Positions 18,903 to 28,468 are shown, counted from the stretch's first letter. The stretch: DNA of 64,000 nucleotides from Flavobacteriales bacterium (GCA_002717515.1 PBEC01000008.1:117561-181560); one strand, 5' to 3'. The notes: generated by a model from the sequence alone, not told the origin. Numbers and translations are program-made.

Positions 18903-20270
18903 TTAAAACGTAAAATATTGATTTATTAATTTAGGAATAATCCTTCTCTTCACATAAGAATCTGCTTTTGAATAGGCATCCAAAGAGGCTTTTAACTTAC
19001 TCAACTGTAACCCTCTGGTTGATTGGATAACCTCTGAAAAAACGATTTCTCCATTACTTTTTTTATTTACATCAATCGTACCCGTCAATTCAACTTGGTG
19101 AGCTCCTCTGGTACTTCCTATAAACTTTGTATCAGAACTTATAAGCATAATTAAATCAGCCTCTGATTTTGAAGAAACGACTTGAAAACCCCTGGAGATT
19201 AAAACTTGTTTTGCAGTAAGAGTTAAAGAAGGTTTTTTTCTTTTTCCAAATTCTTTTTCATTGGACTCTATGAATATTTTAGGTGGAGTTACATTGATTT
19301 TTATTTTACCCGTTTTCATGGGAATATAATTCAGTAATTTTAGTACTATTTTATCTTTTGTCTGATTTTCCGTCAATTCTTCAAAATCCAAATTTGCGAT
19401 AACATACTGTTCCTTTTTACTTTGTTTTATTTTACCCAAAGAAACTCCAGCCCTTCCAAACTCATCAGATTGAATGTTATAATTTTTAAAAAAAACAGCC
19501 TTATACTGACACTTCAAAGGTATTTGGGACAAAAACACTCCATCAGAGTTCTTAACAAGAAAATAAACATCTTCTTCTTTTAAATAATCGCCCAACAAAA
19601 CATCGTACTCAGTTTTTGAAGGAATAATAGTTATTTCACTAACCATTTCTTGAGTATAACTCATTACTTCAGTGGCAAAGCAAACCTCTTTACCATCAAT
19701 AACTGTTTTCAAAGGCTGATCGAGATACTTACTAACACTTTCAAGTGATTTAATACTCAAAATAAATGCATCGTGATAATTATTTTTATCGTGATTTTCC
19801 TTCGACCTTCTAAAAAAATCTTTTCCAAGCGTTAAAGCTTTTTCAATTCGATCTTTTTTTATTTGAGCATATTTTATTTTCGATAAACGATAACAAACCC
19901 AGTATTCATTTTCATCCTCCCATACGCCAACAAGCTCATAACCCTCTATTTCTTCTGAAGACTTTATTCTTATATTTTGTTCATATTCTTGATTAAAATC
20001 TCCTCCGGTTTCTAGTGTTTTTAAAACCGATTCGGCTGAAATATTAACAGAAATTTCACTTGCTAAATTTTCTAACGCTCCTCGTTTGGCTTTCTCTCTG
20101 TAGTCTGAACTCGTTTTCTGAATACTATATACACCAACATAGTAATCGATATTAACGGGAGTTGATTTTACCCAGGATGGAGGATTATTTCTTTTAAGAG
20201 CCCGTTCCTCACTTGATTTACAACCAATGATCAAAAAACATAAAAATATATATGAAAAATATCTGGCCAT
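18903..20270 (-). CDS. LPP20-family lipoprotein
   Basis: A 455-residue protein with a lipoprotein signal (YIFLCFLIIGC, Cys about 17). Residues about 28-135 look like an LPP20 domain: PPSWVKSTPVNIDYYVGVYSIQK, REKAKRGALENLASEISVNI and YWVCYRLSK. A beta-rich central part follows, and the C-terminal part (about 330-455) resembles an outer-membrane assembly or LPP-associated domain. It overlaps the CsgG-like gene by one base (TAATG). LPP20 and CsgG/FlgO-like proteins pair in Vibrio flagellar envelope genes; here no flagellar genes are seen, so a general envelope role is inferred. Confidence 0.72.
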   Translation of the reverse strand: MARYFSYIFLCFLIIGCKSSEERALKRNNPPSWVKSTPVNIDYYVGVYSIQKTSSDYREKAKRGALENLASEISVNISAESVLKTLETGGDFNQEYEQNIRIKSSEEIEGYELVGVWEDENEYWVCYRLSKIKYAQIKKDRIEKALTLGKDFFRRSKENHDKNNYHDAFILSIKSLESVSKYLDQPLKTVIDGKEVCFATEVMSYTQEMVSEITIIPSKTEYDVLLGDYLKEEDVYFLVKNSDGVFLSQIPLKCQYKAVFFKNYNIQSDEFGRAGVSLGKIKQSKKEQYVIANLDFEELTENQTKDKIVLKLLNYIPMKTGKIKINVTPPKIFIESNEKEFGKRKKPSLTLTAKQVLISRGFQVVSSKSEADLIMLISSDTKFIGSTRGAHQVELTGTIDVNKKSNGEIVFSEVIQSTRGLQLSKLKASLDAYSKADSYVKRRIIPKLINQYFTF

Positions 20271-21682
20271 TATTTCTCAGGGTTAAAACTATAAATTTTT
20301 GAAGCTACCCGCGAACTTATTATTTTTAAAGCCTCCATTCTTAACTCGGAAGAACCTTTAATATTTTTGTTACTGGTAAAAGCTCTTCTAAAATTATTCA
20401 CTTGTGATCTGTTTGTATATACTCGATCACCTGGTGAATCTTGAAATTTAAGGCTCCAGATTCCTGGATATAGATTTTTATAATTTCCAGAATATGTATT
20501 GTAATTAACTTCACTTCTCATCACTTTCTCTTCTATTCCAGAATCCAACACCTCACCCGTTTCTGTAGACACCAATATGTATTGAAAAGAAACACTCACT
20601 TGGTTGTAACCTTGGTAGTTGTTGTAAAAAATCTTATCGTAAACATACTTAGTTTCAGTTTTTTTTGTTTGAGGATTATAAAACTTTTCAGACCTTCTCT
20701 TATATCCCTTTTTTCTTTTCATCTGAGGAGGATTGTTTTGACTTTTAATGGATAATAATTTACCGCTCAATATTGCCTTAGCACCCAGTAATTGACCAGT
20801 CTTTACAGCACCGTTCCCTTCAATCCAACCATTCATAGACAAATACTGTTCATTCAAAACTTTATCCATATGAGTTCTGTCAAGAACCTTTAAAAAGGGA
20901 CCTTTGTTTGCCAATAAATCGTTGATAATATTTGCTTCAACAATAGCAGCACCACCTTTAAAAAAGGATAAGTTTTTAATCTTTAAAACAGCAACAGGGA
21001 ACTCTGCTAAAAGTAAAGCCTCCTCTAATTTGAATTTTGAGTCTTTATAGCCTGGATTTTTATCAATCACCCTTTTAAATTCATAATATGCAGCTCTATT
21101 TTTACCTAAATCAAGGTATTCTGTCCCTTTTCGATAAGGAGGTTCAAGCTGTGCAATTTCTTTCAAGTTTTTCAAATCTTCCCCTTTATAATTGGGTTCT
21201 ATTTTTTGTATTTCAATAAAAACAGCTTCAGCTTCTTCAAATTGCTCTTCACTCATTAACTTATTGGCCAATTCAAATTCTTCTTCTAAATATTTCTTTT
21301 TGGCAAACTTGTAATCCTCAAAGACATGATTCGGAATATTAACCTCAACATTGTAGTGATCAACTTTGCTTTTAAACTCCTCAATTTCCATATAACTGTA
21401 AACAGCGGATTTATAATTATTCAAGTTAAAATCCCTGAAAAACTTTGTCTGATAAAAAGACACCACCTCCTGACTACTTTTTCTAAGCCCTATTTGTGCA
21501 TCCACATTAGACCTGTCTTTATTTAAAGCCTGTATATAAAAGGAAACAGCATCTTTATGTAAACCTGCTTCTGCAAGTTTACTTGCTTTTTTTGTAATAG
21601 CTTTTGAGCCATTACAAGCTACAATGATAGTTGCAAGAAAAAAGAATAAAAATGGTTTTACTTTTAGAACACTTACCCTCAT
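20270..21682 (-). CDS. CsgG/FlgO-like lipoprotein with TPR N-terminal region
   Basis: The track ORF opens at 21754, but the ATG at 21682 gives a lipoprotein signal (VKPFLFFFLATIIVAC) and is preferred (470 residues). Residues about 30-235 are TPR-like (AGLHKDAVSFYIQALNKD, RAAYYEFKRVIDKNPGY). Residues about 240-470 fit a CsgG-type domain: VLKIKNLSF, FLKVLDRTHMDKVLNEQ, and GQLLGAKAILSGKLLSI followed by a strand-rich part and FQYILVSTETGEVL. CsgG-type proteins form outer-membrane secretion rings or act as LpoB/FlgO-like envelope factors. Which applies here is unknown. It is first in a four-gene unit ending with anmK. Confidence 0.75.
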   Translation of the reverse strand: MRVSVLKVKPFLFFFLATIIVACNGSKAITKKASKLAEAGLHKDAVSFYIQALNKDRSNVDAQIGLRKSSQEVVSFYQTKFFRDFNLNNYKSAVYSYMEIEEFKSKVDHYNVEVNIPNHVFEDYKFAKKKYLEEEFELANKLMSEEQFEEAEAVFIEIQKIEPNYKGEDLKNLKEIAQLEPPYRKGTEYLDLGKNRAAYYEFKRVIDKNPGYKDSKFKLEEALLLAEFPVAVLKIKNLSFFKGGAAIVEANIINDLLANKGPFLKVLDRTHMDKVLNEQYLSMNGWIEGNGAVKTGQLLGAKAILSGKLLSIKSQNNPPQMKRKKGYKRRSEKFYNPQTKKTETKYVYDKIFYNNYQGYNQVSVSFQYILVSTETGEVLDSGIEEKVMRSEVNYNTYSGNYKNLYPGIWSLKFQDSPGDRVYTNRSQVNNFRRAFTSNKNIKGSSELRMEALKIISSRVASKIYSFNPEK

Positions 21683-21855
21683 AATTATACAATTTACGCT
21701 CTTTATTTTACGCGTGTGCAATTTCTGTTCCAAACTTGTTAAATTGAATAGCACTAACTGTTCAAAGATATAAATCTAAATGAATTCTTAACAAGAAGCA
21801 ATCTATGTTGTTAATCATTGCTATTGATTCTTTCGTTTATCATAAAATAACCTCG

Positions 21856-21863
21856 TATCTTTG
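21856..21863 (+). promoter_or_regulatory. TATCTTTG -7 box nine bases before an ATG
   Basis: TATCTTTG exactly matches TAnnTTTG and ends 9 nt before the ATG at 21873. Its last three bases are the TTG the ORF track used as a start, which argues that TTG is promoter and not codon. A TTG lies too far upstream (29 nt) to be a good -33. Confidence 0.5.
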
Positions 21864-21872
21864 CTTGAACCC

Positions 21873-23072
21873 ATGCGATTTTCATTATTTTTTTTCATTA
21901 TTTTTTTGACATTTTCATGCAATGAGTTTACCAACCAAAACTCGAGTGAAACTTTAAATAAAACAACAGATACTTTAAATTACGATAGTATCATCATACC
22001 CGAAGACGAGATAAAAAGTATAAAGGATTACTTTTCCAACTTTATTAAAAAAAGAAAATTTAACGGTCATATTCTTATTGCTAAAAAAGGAAAAATAATC
22101 TTCGATACGACATCGGGCTATGCTAACATTAAAAAGAAAATTAAACTCGATGAAAACTCAGCAATGCAGGTTGCAAGCATTACCAAACCAATAACTGCAA
22201 CGGTCATTTTACAATTACTGGAAGAAGGTAAACTTTCACTCACCGACACAATCACGAAATATCTTACCAAGCTTCCTGAGAATTATCATAAAATAACGAT
22301 TAAGCAATTACTATCGCATCGATCGGGTTTGTCTCCATATCCCTATTATTGTCATGATAAAATCGAAAATAAAAAAAAATTAATATACAACGACACCGTA
22401 CTATGTATAATTGATTTCCATAACCCAAAACCTTACTATTCTCCCAATCAGAAATACAATTACTGTAATACGAACTACATGCTTTTAGCATCAATTATTG
22501 AGAAAATTGAAAATAAGACCTATGCAGAAGTTATTGATAAAAGAATAATAGAAAAGTGTAATATGAAAAACAGTTTCGTTTTTGACATGACAAAAAAAGA
22601 AACTCCTACAAATTTAGTTCTGGGACACACTAAAGCGAACAAAGTTTTTAATTTGGATTATTTAGACGGTGTAGTTGGCGACAAAGGTTTTTTTTCGAAT
22701 GCAAGAGACTTGCTATTGTTTGACCGTATGCTTTCAAAGGGAGGATTAATAAACGATTCTATTCTGAAACTGGCCTTTACTCCACAAAATAAAATTCAAA
22801 ACAAAAAATCATATGGCTTGGGCTGGAGAATCAAAATGGATAAAAAATTTGGTAAAATCATTTATCATACAGGATGGTGGCATGGAAATAGAAATATTTA
22901 CATAAAAATCCCAAAAACTGAATACACAATTATTCTTTTGAGCAATGCATTACGTGGCTCAAGTTACAATATGAATAATTTACTGAAACAGTTTGTGTTT
23001 TCTGAAAATAAAACAGATACTACTGGAAATAGCGTAAGTTCAATTACCTCGGATTATCGCAAATTAAATTAA
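21873..23072 (+). CDS. Beta-lactamase-family serine hydrolase, exported
   Basis: A 399-residue protein with a lipoprotein-like signal (LFFFIIFLTFSC). It belongs to the class C beta-lactamase/DD-peptidase fold: SxxK as SITK near residue 102, YxN as YCN in KYNYCNTNY, and the third motif HTG in IYHTGWWHGN. The ORF track starts at TTG 21861, which is part of the promoter. These enzymes are often esterases, D-aminopeptidases or PBP4-like proteins and not resistance enzymes; the substrate is unknown. It is a single gene, divergent from the CsgG-like operon. Confidence 0.88.
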   Translation: MRFSLFFFIIFLTFSCNEFTNQNSSETLNKTTDTLNYDSIIIPEDEIKSIKDYFSNFIKKRKFNGHILIAKKGKIIFDTTSGYANIKKKIKLDENSAMQVASITKPITATVILQLLEEGKLSLTDTITKYLTKLPENYHKITIKQLLSHRSGLSPYPYYCHDKIENKKKLIYNDTVLCIIDFHNPKPYYSPNQKYNYCNTNYMLLASIIEKIENKTYAEVIDKRIIEKCNMKNSFVFDMTKKETPTNLVLGHTKANKVFNLDYLDGVVGDKGFFSNARDLLLFDRMLSKGGLINDSILKLAFTPQNKIQNKKSYGLGWRIKMDKKFGKIIYHTGWWHGNRNIYIKIPKTEYTIILLSNALRGSSYNMNNLLKQFVFSENKTDTTGNSVSSITSDYRKLN

Positions 23073-23096
23073 AAAAAGGCCATCTATAAGATGGCC
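23071..23096 (-). terminator. Intrinsic terminator of the STAS-like gene
   Basis: GGCCATC-TATAA-GATGGCC is a 7-bp perfect stem. On the minus strand it is followed by seven U, so it ends the minus-strand gene 23145..23534. It also immediately follows the plus-strand hydrolase stop. Confidence 0.8.
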
Positions 23097-23144
23097 AAAT
23101 TGTAGTTTTAAATTTTAATCTCAACAGTAGTGTTTGAATTTTAA

Positions 23145-23534
23145 TCAATTCATCCAGGCATTTGCTTCTAAAGCAGATTTAAATACTTTGGTTGGTTGAT
23201 TATGTTTTATTGAATTAACAAAAACTCTACCAATAATATCCGTGTTTTCATTATTCACCAAAACAGCCTTTCGGTTGGAAACCCCATCTAATTTTTGGTT
23301 CAGTAAACACAACCCCTCCAATGTTACACCAGTAACTCCATCTAAATTCAGAAGGACTGATTTTTTTGTTTGTGATTTCTCGAATGATGAAAATTCATCA
23401 CACAATTGATAAACCAGTTCCGCATCGATGATTGTATTTTCTTCAAAAGAAAAACTAATTACACCATCCTCTTCCCATAAAGTTACATCTGAGAAGAATA
23501 ATTCTTGATTGTTTATGTTTTTTGTTGCTTGCAT
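23145..23534 (-). CDS. Small STAS/SpoIIAA-like protein of unknown function
   Basis: A 129-residue cytoplasmic protein with alternating beta and alpha segments: ELFFSDVTLWEEDGVISFSF, AELVYQLCDEFSSF, KSVLLNLDGVTGVTLEGLCLLNQ, RKAVLVNNENTDIIGRVFVN, and a C-terminal KVFKSALEANAWMN helix. This pattern, and the typical EA-x-AW ending, resemble SpoIIAA/STAS-like proteins of Bacteroidota; I cannot name a precise family. No catalytic motif is seen. It is monocistronic with its own terminator, and three regularly spaced boxes lie upstream, which suggests specific regulation. Confidence 0.6.
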   Translation of the reverse strand: MQATKNINNQELFFSDVTLWEEDGVISFSFEENTIIDAELVYQLCDEFSSFEKSQTKKSVLLNLDGVTGVTLEGLCLLNQKLDGVSNRKAVLVNNENTDIIGRVFVNSIKHNQPTKVFKSALEANAWMN

Positions 23535-23586
23535 AGTTCAAAGATGGGCAACAAAAAGGCAGAATGAAATTGAAAAAAAACGATAT

Positions 23587-23643
23587 AATACTTTAAAAAG
23601 TAAAAAAAAAATACTTTAAAACACTGAAAAACAACACTTTAAA
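23587..23643. repeat. Three AAYACTTTAAA boxes at exact 23-bp spacing
   Basis: AATACTTTAAA (23587-23597), AATACTTTAAA (23610-23620) and AACACTTTAAA (23633-23643) recur with a period of exactly 23 bp. They sit 53-109 nt upstream of the STAS-like gene (read there as TTTAAAGTRTT) and just past the nqr operon terminator. They may be phased binding sites for a regulator. The AT-rich setting raises the chance of coincidence, but the exact phasing argues against it. Confidence 0.6.
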
Positions 23644-23656
23644 TAAAAATAAAATG

Positions 23657-23686
23657 AAAAAAAAAGCCGCTATGTAAAGCGGCTTT
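23657..23686 (-). terminator. Intrinsic terminator of the nqr operon
   Basis: AAAGCCGCT and AGCGGCTTT form a perfect 9-bp stem with loop ATGTAA. On the minus strand a U-run follows. It lies 22 bp after the nqrF stop. Confidence 0.88.
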
Positions 23687-23707
23687 AGTTAAAAATTCCG
23701 TTTGATT

Positions 23708-25003
23708 TTAACCTCCAAAGTCGTCAAAAGCCACATTTTCAGGTGGAATACCCCAATCATCGGTCATTTTAATTACCGCTTGATTCATCATAGGAGGACC
23801 ACAGAAATAGAATTCAATATCCTCTGGTGCTTCATGTACTTTTAACTGATGTTCAATAACAGCATTATGAACAAAACCAAGGAATCCGTCACCATCGTCA
23901 TCAATTGTTTTTTTCTCTATCCAATTGTCTGATTCTTCAGGTTCAGATAAAACAATATAAAATTTAAAATTCGGGAACTCACGTTCAATCTGACGGAAAT
24001 CTTCTTCGTAAAACAATTCTTTTCTGGACCTACCACCATACCAATAAGTTACTTTTCTACCCGTTTTTAAAGTATGAAATAAGTGAAACAAATGAGATCG
24101 CATAGGAGCCATACCAGCACCACCACCAATGTATATCATTTCTGAATCAGTTTCTTTTATGAAGAACTCTCCATAAGGACCGGATATTGTAACTACATCA
24201 CCAACCTTTCTTGAGAAAACAAAAGAAGAACAAATACCTGGGTTAACATCCATCCAGTTGTTTTTCTCTCTATCCCATGGAGGAGTAGCAATACGAATAG
24301 TAAGCATAACAATATTTCCCTCAGCTGGGTGATTAGCCATTGAATAAGCTCTAAAACAAGGCTCTGTGTTTACCATTTTAAGACTCCACAATCCAAATCT
24401 ATCCCAATCCGCTTTAAATTTATCAGGACCTAATGGATCGGACGGCTCAGGTTCGATGTTAATATCTTTTGCAAAGTCAACCGTAATTTCAGGAACATCA
24501 ACCTGAATGTAACCTCCAGCTTGAAAATCTAAGTTTTCTCCCTCTGGCAGCTTAACAGTAAACGCCTTGATAAAAGTTGCCACATTATAATTCGATATAA
24601 CTTCACAATCCCACTTTTTAATTCCAAATATTTCGGCTGGAATTTCAACCTCCATATCTTGCTTTACCTTTACCTGACATCCCAATCGGTAATTTTCAGC
24701 AATATGTTTTCTTGAAAAATAAGGTTTTTCAGTTGGTAGAATTTCACCTCCACCAGAATGAACCTGGCATTCGCACATTGCACAAGTTCCACCACCACCA
24801 CAAGCAGAGGGTAAGAAAATTTTGTTATTACCCAAAGTTGAAAGTAATGTACCTCCGGCGTCGGTCTCTATAACACGCTCACCATTAACCGTAATTTTAA
24901 CCTTTCCTGAAGGGGATAGTTTTGCCTTTGCAAATAAAAGCAATGCAACCAGCAATAATACTACCATTAAAAAAACTACTACACTTATAATTATCGTCGC
25001 CAT
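23708..25003 (-). CDS. nqrF: Na+-translocating NADH:quinone reductase subunit F
   Basis: A 431-residue protein with one N-terminal membrane helix (about 3-25). A plant-type 2Fe-2S domain follows with ligands in ACGGGGTCAMCEC and a later LGC. The ferredoxin-reductase module has FAD motif RAYSMANHP near 225, NADH-binding GGGAGMAPMRSHLF, and the C-terminal FYFCGPPMMNQ and FDDFGG. NqrF takes electrons from NADH via FAD and 2Fe-2S into the sodium-pumping complex. It is the last gene of nqrABCDEF, separated from nqrE by 33 bp, with a terminator behind it. Confidence 0.98.
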   Translation of the reverse strand: MATIIISVVVFLMVVLLLVALLLFAKAKLSPSGKVKITVNGERVIETDAGGTLLSTLGNNKIFLPSACGGGGTCAMCECQVHSGGGEILPTEKPYFSRKHIAENYRLGCQVKVKQDMEVEIPAEIFGIKKWDCEVISNYNVATFIKAFTVKLPEGENLDFQAGGYIQVDVPEITVDFAKDINIEPEPSDPLGPDKFKADWDRFGLWSLKMVNTEPCFRAYSMANHPAEGNIVMLTIRIATPPWDREKNNWMDVNPGICSSFVFSRKVGDVVTISGPYGEFFIKETDSEMIYIGGGAGMAPMRSHLFHLFHTLKTGRKVTYWYGGRSRKELFYEEDFRQIEREFPNFKFYIVLSEPEESDNWIEKKTIDDDGDGFLGFVHNAVIEHQLKVHEAPEDIEFYFCGPPMMNQAVIKMTDDWGIPPENVAFDDFGG

Positions 25004-25036
25004 ATCTTTTTAATATAAAAATTCTTCTTTTCGTTT

Positions 25037-25669
25037 CTAAAGTTCGATTCCCAAAAACGCCATGAAGGCAATCCCCATCAATCCAGTAATGATAAAAGTG
25101 ATTCCTAAACCTCTTAAAGGAGCAGGAACATTAGAGTAACGAATTTTTTCACGAATAGCAGCCAATGCGACAATTGCTATCCACCAACCAATACCTGAAC
25201 CGAATGCAAAGGCAGTAGCCTCACCTATAGAACTATATTGCCTTTCCTGCATGAATAGTGCACCACCTAAGATTGAACAGTTTACAGCAATTAAGGGCAG
25301 GAAAATTCCCAATGCACCATATAAGGCAGGAGCAAATTTTTCTACAATCATTTCAACCAACTGAACAATAGAAGCAACAACAGCTATGAACATAATAAAA
25401 GAAAGAAAAGATAAATCCATCGTACCACTTCCATTCACACCATAATCTTCGTCAAGCCACCACAAAGCACCTTCGGCCAAAACGTAATTTTCCAACAAAT
25501 AATTCACCGGAACAGTAACACATAATACAAAAATTACGGCAGCACCTAAACCTGAAGCTGTTTTGACCGATTTGGAAACCGCTAAATATGAACACATACC
25601 TAAGAAATAGGCAAAAATCATGTTCTCAACAAAAATACTTTTTATAATAATGTTTATAATGTCTAACAT
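25037..25669 (-). CDS. nqrE: Na+-translocating NADH:quinone reductase subunit E
   Basis: A 210-residue integral membrane protein with six predicted helices, a normal NqrE length. It has the family N-terminus [25 protein letters not shown], with the cysteine thought to help hold the membrane iron-sulfur centre with NqrD, and later [18 protein letters not shown] with the second cysteine. It forms the membrane core of the sodium pump. It lies 18 bp downstream of nqrD. Confidence 0.97.
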   Translation of the reverse strand: MLDIINIIIKSIFVENMIFAYFLGMCSYLAVSKSVKTASGLGAAVIFVLCVTVPVNYLLENYVLAEGALWWLDEDYGVNGSGTMDLSFLSFIMFIAVVASIVQLVEMIVEKFAPALYGALGIFLPLIAVNCSILGGALFMQERQYSSIGEATAFAFGSGIGWWIAIVALAAIREKIRYSNVPAPLRGLGITFIITGLMGIAFMAFLGIEL

Positions 25670-25687
25670 CTCTCTATATTATTTCAA

Positions 25688-26365
25688 TTAATTTTCTTCA
25701 ATTAGTTTTCTGTTTTTCGCTCTTTGTACCCATATAACTCCAGCAACTAAAAAGAGAGCAATAGGCGATAACAACATCAGTCCATTGTGTTCATAAAACC
25801 CATCAGTACCTCCAGTGAGAGGGTCGAAAGATATTATCCAGGAATCTGGAATAAATTTGAATCCCCAAATTGAACCTGAACCGAAAACTTCTCTTAAAAA
25901 ACCAACAACCAAAAGAATCCAGGTGTACCCAAATGAATTACCAATTGCATCTAAAAATGCAGGACCAGGTTTATTTCCTAAAGCAAAAGCTTCCAATCGA
26001 CCCATAATGATACAGTTCGTAATGATTAAACCAACAAAAACAGACAGCTGCTTGGAAACTTCATAAACATAGGCTTTTAATATCTGGTCGACCGTAATTA
26101 CGAGCGTTGCGACAATAACCAATTGAACAATGATTCTAATTTTATCAGGAATCATATTTCTAATTAAGGAAACAACCACATTGGCCATTATCAAAACAAA
26201 AAGTACCGACATGGACATTACAAAAGCATTTTCAAGCATAATTGTAATTGCCAATGCAGAACAAATCCCTAAAACCTGTATTGAAATTGGATTAGAATCA
26301 TTTAAAGGATCCTTAATCAATTTCATGTTTTTTTTCGAAAACAATGATTCTTTTTTTGTACTCAT
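25688..26365 (-). CDS. nqrD: Na+-translocating NADH:quinone reductase subunit D
   Basis: A 225-residue membrane protein with about six helices, paralogous to NqrE. It shows NPISIQVLGICSALAITIMLENAFVM and FVGLIITNCIIMGRLEAFALGNKPGPAFLDAIGN, both carrying the conserved cysteines. It is part of the intramembrane electron and sodium path. The gene is 27 bp after nqrC, in operon order. Confidence 0.97.
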   Translation of the reverse strand: MSTKKESLFSKKNMKLIKDPLNDSNPISIQVLGICSALAITIMLENAFVMSMSVLFVLIMANVVVSLIRNMIPDKIRIIVQLVIVATLVITVDQILKAYVYEVSKQLSVFVGLIITNCIIMGRLEAFALGNKPGPAFLDAIGNSFGYTWILLVVGFLREVFGSGSIWGFKFIPDSWIISFDPLTGGTDGFYEHNGLMLLSPIALFLVAGVIWVQRAKNRKLIEEN

Positions 26366-26392
26366 TGCGATGTATTTTATTCTTATTATTAA

Positions 26393-27124
26393 TTATTTAA
26401 TCTTATTCCAAGCTTTCATATAAGGCTTAAACCCAGCTCTCAGCATAGAGGAAACACCATTGGAAGTAATAGTCGCTCCTGCTATGGCATCAACTTCATG
26501 ATTTGGCTCTTTCAAACCACCTTTTACAACCTTTAATCCCATATATTTCTCCCCTTTCATTACCATCTTCGTGGAAGATGTAAACATTTCCATAAAAGAT
26601 TTTTCTGCTATTTTTGCCCCTAAACCTGGCGTTTCTGATTTGTGATCGAAAACAATCCCGGTAATGGTATTCTGATCGGCTCCTAAAGCTGCAAATCCCC
26701 ACACAGGACCCCATAATCCATTTCCAGCCATTGGGATTACATAACTTGTGTCCGATCCATTTATGTAGGTGAAAACTGGATATTTACGTTTCTTTGGTTC
26801 GTTTTTCGTCGATTTATGCTCTTTTACAATGTCAATCGTGAAAGCATTCTCACCTTCAATCGGATTGCCTTCGTAATTGTAAACATTACTTGTTACAGAT
26901 TCCGTAAATATTTTTTCAATATCCGCTTTTTCAAGCTTTTTCAAACTGTCCATCGGTGCAAAACCAGCAGCAGACAAAATGAACTGCCTTTTCTCGTTAG
27001 CAACATTTTTCTGTTGGGGTTCTTTTAACGATGTAGCCAACAATGCTAATAAAGATCCACATATAGCCACAAGGACAACAGAAAATCGAATTGTATAACC
27101 AGTACTATTTTTATTAATCGCCAT
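26393..27124 (-). CDS. nqrC: Na+-translocating NADH:quinone reductase subunit C
   Basis: A 243-residue protein with one N-terminal membrane helix (about 13-30) and a periplasmic FMN-binding domain. The covalent FMN attachment motif is present as VDAIAGATITSNGV near the C-terminus (attachment threonine in GAT), with an S-to-A change at its first position relative to the SGAT form. It passes electrons through covalently bound FMN. It follows nqrB by 10 bp. Confidence 0.97.
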   Translation of the reverse strand: MAINKNSTGYTIRFSVVLVAICGSLLALLATSLKEPQQKNVANEKRQFILSAAGFAPMDSLKKLEKADIEKIFTESVTSNVYNYEGNPIEGENAFTIDIVKEHKSTKNEPKKRKYPVFTYINGSDTSYVIPMAGNGLWGPVWGFAALGADQNTITGIVFDHKSETPGLGAKIAEKSFMEMFTSSTKMVMKGEKYMGLKVVKGGLKEPNHEVDAIAGATITSNGVSSMLRAGFKPYMKAWNKIK

Positions 27125-27134
27125 TTTATAAAAT

Positions 27135-28445
27135 TTAATGGTTTGCTGTATTTAATTTTAATCTATTCAAACGTTGCTTTATGTTCCCCTGAATAACATA
27201 ATGATCAATTAAAGGAGCCATAACATTCATGAAAAGAATTGCAAGCATCATACCTTCTGGATAAGCAGGGTTAAACACCCTTATCATGATACAAAACAAC
27301 CCTATAAAAAAGCCATATATGACTTTACCCACCTCTGTTTGAGCAGCAGAAACAGGATCAGTAGCCATAAAAACAAGGCCAAACATAAAACCACCTGCAA
27401 ACAAATGTTCTAAAGGACCTACTGTCATATAAGGATTTACTCCTGCTGTATTAAATATTATGGTCATAAAAACTGCACCAAAAATACCCGACAGCATTAT
27501 TTTGAGGGACCCAACCCCTGTATGAAGTAGTAATCCTGCTCCAATCAATATGGCTATAACTGAAGTCTCACCGATTGATCCAGGAACAATACCTACAAAA
27601 GCTTCCCATAAGTCGAACTTTTCGGACAACTTAACCACTCCAGCTTCAAAAGATTGAGCAGCAGCTCCAACTGCTTCGCCAAGTTCATCCTTTGTATTTT
27701 TCATTACATCTACAGACGCCTTAAACCTTGAAAGCTGAGTTGCACCAGCAATTGCATCTACTTCACCAACTCTTTGACCTATTTCATTTAAGACGTATTT
27801 ACCATTCTCAGCATAAGAGTATCCCTCTGGTAACTCGGTATTTACCCAGGCTTTATCTCCAGATAATTGTTTTGGATAGGCAAAGAATAAAAATGCCCTT
27901 GCAGTTAAAGCGGGATTGAGAATATTCATACCAGTACCTCCAAAAACCTCTTTAACAAATACCACTGAAAATATTGTAGCGACAGCTACCATCCATAATG
28001 GAGTATCAGCCGGAACTATTAAAGGAATCAACATTCCTGAAACTAAAAATCCTTCTTCAATAGGGTGTCCTTTTGCAATACAAAAACCAAACTCTACACC
28101 CAAACCAACTACATAAGAAACTATTACAACAGGAAGAACTTTAAGTGCACCAAAAAAAACCTGGTCTAAAAAACCAAATTCCTCCGTTAAACCAAGTGCA
28201 CTGTAATGCTGGTAGCCCGTATTCCATATTCCAAATAACAAACATGGAATCATTGCTGTTATTACGGTATTCATTGTTCTTTTTAAATCAACAGCATCAC
28301 GAATGTGAACTCCTTTTTTTGTTGTATGTTTTGGTGTAAACAAAAATGTAGCAAATCCATCAAAAAGCGGATACCACTTCTCATACTTCCCTCCTTTTTC
28401 AAAGTTGGGTTCTAATTTGTCTACAATTTTCTCTAAAAACTTCAT
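27135..28445 (-). CDS. nqrB: Na+-translocating NADH:quinone reductase subunit B
   Basis: A 436-residue protein with a soluble N-terminus and about ten membrane helices. It has RDAVDLKRTMNTVI, GHPIEEGFLVSGMLIPLIVPADTPLW and FGGTGMNILNPALTARAFLFFAYP, all family hallmarks. The covalent FMN site is VDAIAGATQLS near residue 215. NqrB also holds riboflavin and the sodium channel. It is 23 bp after nqrA. Confidence 0.98.
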   Translation of the reverse strand: MKFLEKIVDKLEPNFEKGGKYEKWYPLFDGFATFLFTPKHTTKKGVHIRDAVDLKRTMNTVITAMIPCLLFGIWNTGYQHYSALGLTEEFGFLDQVFFGALKVLPVVIVSYVVGLGVEFGFCIAKGHPIEEGFLVSGMLIPLIVPADTPLWMVAVATIFSVVFVKEVFGGTGMNILNPALTARAFLFFAYPKQLSGDKAWVNTELPEGYSYAENGKYVLNEIGQRVGEVDAIAGATQLSRFKASVDVMKNTKDELGEAVGAAAQSFEAGVVKLSEKFDLWEAFVGIVPGSIGETSVIAILIGAGLLLHTGVGSLKIMLSGIFGAVFMTIIFNTAGVNPYMTVGPLEHLFAGGFMFGLVFMATDPVSAAQTEVGKVIYGFFIGLFCIMIRVFNPAYPEGMMLAILFMNVMAPLIDHYVIQGNIKQRLNRLKLNTANH

Positions 28446-28468
28446 CTTACTACTAATATTGAATTATT

